Of a DNA stretch of 64,000 nucleotides, positions 63,741 through 64,000 are shown one piece after another (position 1 is the first letter of the stretch; each line of letters starts with the position of its first letter). The notes beneath the pieces are model-generated. The model was given only the letters and a program-made list of their open reading frames with translations. It had not been told where the DNA came from and ran no database searches. This DNA is from Clostridium sp. C8-1-8 (GTDB lineage: Bacteria; Bacillota; Clostridia; Clostridiales; Clostridiaceae), in the NCBI RefSeq assembly GCF_009928445.1, contig NZ_JAABNO010000005.1, forward strand, positions 124,001-188,000, read 5' to 3'. The translations under genes were made by a program, and so were the position numbers.

Positions 63741-64000
63741 TTATAATTTATTATAAAATCTAATAATATTATCTAAATAAGCTTTATCTATGCCAAATTC
63801 ACCAATAAGATTTTTATCCTCATTGCAGCACACTCCGTGGCAATCACTACCACCGGTAATTAAAAGCTTATATTTTTTGCAAAGATTGTAGCATTTATTA
63901 ATTTGTTCCTTAGAATGACCAGGGTGAAAAACTTCCACACCACAAAGACCGTAGTCTTTTAATCTTTTAATTATTTTTTCAACATCCATGCCTCTATATA
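63741..64000 (-). CDS. PHP-domain phosphoesterase, C-terminal part (cut by window edge)
   Basis: The frame is open through the window end, so the start lies beyond 64000. The visible 86 residues hold GLCGVEVFHPGHSKEQ and LLITGGSDCHG, the last metal-binding motifs of PHP phosphoesterases (YciV/TrpH-like). These cleave nucleotide or short RNA phosphoesters. Two extra cysteines (CHGVCC) sit after the SDxHG motif. It lies upstream of the aminotransferase in the same operon. Confidence 0.82.
   Translation of the reverse strand, partial: YRGMDVEKIIKRLKDYGLCGVEVFHPGHSKEQINKCYNLCKKYKLLITGGSDCHGVCCNEDKNLIGEFGIDKAYLDNIIRFYNKL

Overview
The window is a low-GC chromosomal segment from a spore-forming, Gram-positive anaerobe, most likely Clostridium sensu stricto or a close relative. 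Support comes from the strongly AT-biased sequence, the strong GGAGG-type ribosome binding sites, spore-coat genes in the yraG-yraF-adhB-yraE-yraD order known from Bacillus subtilis, and the block miaB-mutS-mutL-miaA-hfq-aluminium resistance protein-lexA. No species is assigned. I see no rRNA, tRNA, CRISPR array, prophage or intact insertion sequence. Several gene starts were moved to an internal ATG/GTG/TTG with a proper ribosome binding site, and each entry says so.

Layout. 1-6.4 kb: the end of a YhgE/Pip-type membrane protein, a large GH51 arabinofuranosidase under a promoter with a long palindrome, and two tandem unknown paralogues. 6.5-9 kb (minus strand): a spore-coat cluster in which an alcohol dehydrogenase is flanked by two copies of a small protein plus CotF-like protein module. 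9.5-22.3 kb: a small zincin, a P-type cation ATPase, an ABC-F ribosome-protection protein behind an apparent attenuator, a NarL-type two-component system, an HD hydrolase, an AraC regulator, an orphan fabF, and an Hpt plus receiver pair.

22.5-37.3 kb is the most distinctive part. A minus-strand operon (pseudo-receiver fused to GT2, Wzx-like flippase, GT4, GT2) diverges from a plus-strand operon (membrane sensor without output domain, 1521-aa GT-C-like membrane protein, stand-alone receiver, membrane sensor kinase), followed by a 7TM-PAS-GGDEF diguanylate cyclase. I read it as a surface-glycan synthesis locus with built-in phosphorelay and possibly c-di-GMP control. 37.4-41.5 kb: a DUF3842 protein divergent from a HypB-like GTPase, then an ECF nickel/cobalt transporter (fused MN, Q, O) behind a structured leader with a strong terminator. 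41.7-45.9 kb: a WYL regulator, a DJ-1/PfpI protein, an unknown protein, a DUF4362-like lipoprotein and a GNAT acetyltransferase.

46-58 kb is housekeeping: miaB, mutS, mutL, miaA, hfq, a PLP enzyme, a TetR/alpha-beta hydrolase divergent pair, lexA with a recognisable SOS box over its promoter, and an acidic CxxCxxC protein. 58-64 kb: a Xer-like tyrosine recombinase with a dif-shaped 28-bp palindrome just upstream of its gene, a 0.9-kb AT-rich gap, purB, a DUF378 protein, ptsH with a pair of direct repeats over its promoter, an aspartate aminotransferase and a truncated PHP-domain gene at the edge.
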